Below, piece after piece: positions 6,281 through 6,412 of a DNA stretch of 6,412 bases (its first letter is position 1; each line of letters opens with the position of its first letter). The stretch covers positions 1 to 6,412 of the forward strand of contig JAFOXS010000076.1 in assembly GCA_017391665.1 (NCBI GenBank). The letters are read 5' to 3'. The DNA is from Alistipes sp. (GTDB lineage: Bacteria; Bacteroidota; Bacteroidia; Bacteroidales; Rikenellaceae). The notes under the pieces were generated by a model. It did no database searches. It was not told the DNA's origin and saw only the letters and a list, made by a program, of their open reading frames with translations. A program made the position numbers and the translations under genes.

Positions 6281-6412
6281 ATGAAAAATATTGTAGTCAT
6301 AGGCAGCAGCAATACCGACATGGTTGTCAAGACATCGCACCTGCCCACAGGAGGTGAGACTGTTCTGGGAGGCGATTTCTTCATGAACGCCGGAGGCAAG
6401 GGGGCCAATCAA
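6281..6412 (+). CDS. rbsK: Ribokinase, N-terminal part only (runs off the window)
   Basis: The 44 visible residues match the start of PfkB-family ribokinases, which phosphorylate ribose to ribose-5-phosphate with ATP in the cytosol. The first strand VVIGSSNTD (5-13) contains N11 and D13, at the positions where E. coli RbsK uses Asn and Asp to hold ribose. GETV (25-28) and the signature GGKGANQ (38-44) follow with the family's spacing. Other PfkB kinases such as fructokinase or adenosine kinase share this layout, but SxNxD with GETV and GGKGANQ is most typical of ribokinase. The frame stays open to the last base, so about 85% of the protein lies outside. It sits 92 bases after deoD, behind a terminator, with its own likely promoter. 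Together with the phosphorylase it suggests a nucleoside/ribose salvage neighbourhood. Confidence 0.88.
   Translation, partial: MKNIVVIGSSNTDMVVKTSHLPTGGETVLGGDFFMNAGGKGANQ

Noticed and set aside
6203..6412. A 69-codon minus-strand open frame at the right edge
   Set aside because: It runs antisense to the ribokinase N-terminus and through the operon terminator, so a shadow is the simplest explanation.

Overview
The window looks like chromosomal DNA from the phylum Bacteroidota, probably the order Bacteroidales. The evidence is direct but limited. Several starts are preceded by the TAnnTTTG -7 element of the Bacteroidota primary sigma factor, one with a well-spaced TTTG -33 element. Leaders are AT-rich and lack clear Shine-Dalgarno sequences, and genes for a NagB-like/PIG-L fusion protein are, as I recall, common in Bacteroides relatives. 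I cannot name a genus. Nothing points to a phage, insertion sequence, CRISPR array or RNA gene.

Layout. Bases 1-341 are AT-rich and hold no gene I can support. Next come two leftward genes, each with its own promoter and terminator: an NCS2-family nucleobase permease (406-1671) and an exported glycerophosphodiester phosphodiesterase-family protein (1774-2535). The terminator of the second shares bases with the -33 element of the first. A 208-bp divergent intergenic region (2536-2743) has a -7 element pointing each way and an imperfect dyad between them. Rightward from 2744 is a tight three-gene operon: a 645-residue NagB-like/PIG-L fusion, a canonical glucosamine-6-phosphate deaminase nagB (2-bp gap), and a DeoD-type purine nucleoside phosphorylase (8-bp gap). 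It ends at a strong hairpin terminator at 6211-6238. Just after it a ribokinase gene begins and runs off the right edge.

Function. The operon joins amino-sugar catabolism to purine nucleoside salvage. NagB converts glucosamine-6-phosphate to fructose-6-phosphate and ammonia. DeoD releases a base plus ribose-1-phosphate, and the neighbouring ribokinase would bring in free ribose. The most interesting gene is the fusion. Its N-terminal NagB fold has lost two catalytic positions (the DGH motif reads HGQ), while its C-terminal PIG-L domain keeps the metal and catalytic residues. The reading I favour is a sugar-binding pseudo-deaminase domain attached to an active de-N-acetylase that feeds NagB. 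The architecture is probably already known in the phylum, but its function is to my knowledge unsettled.
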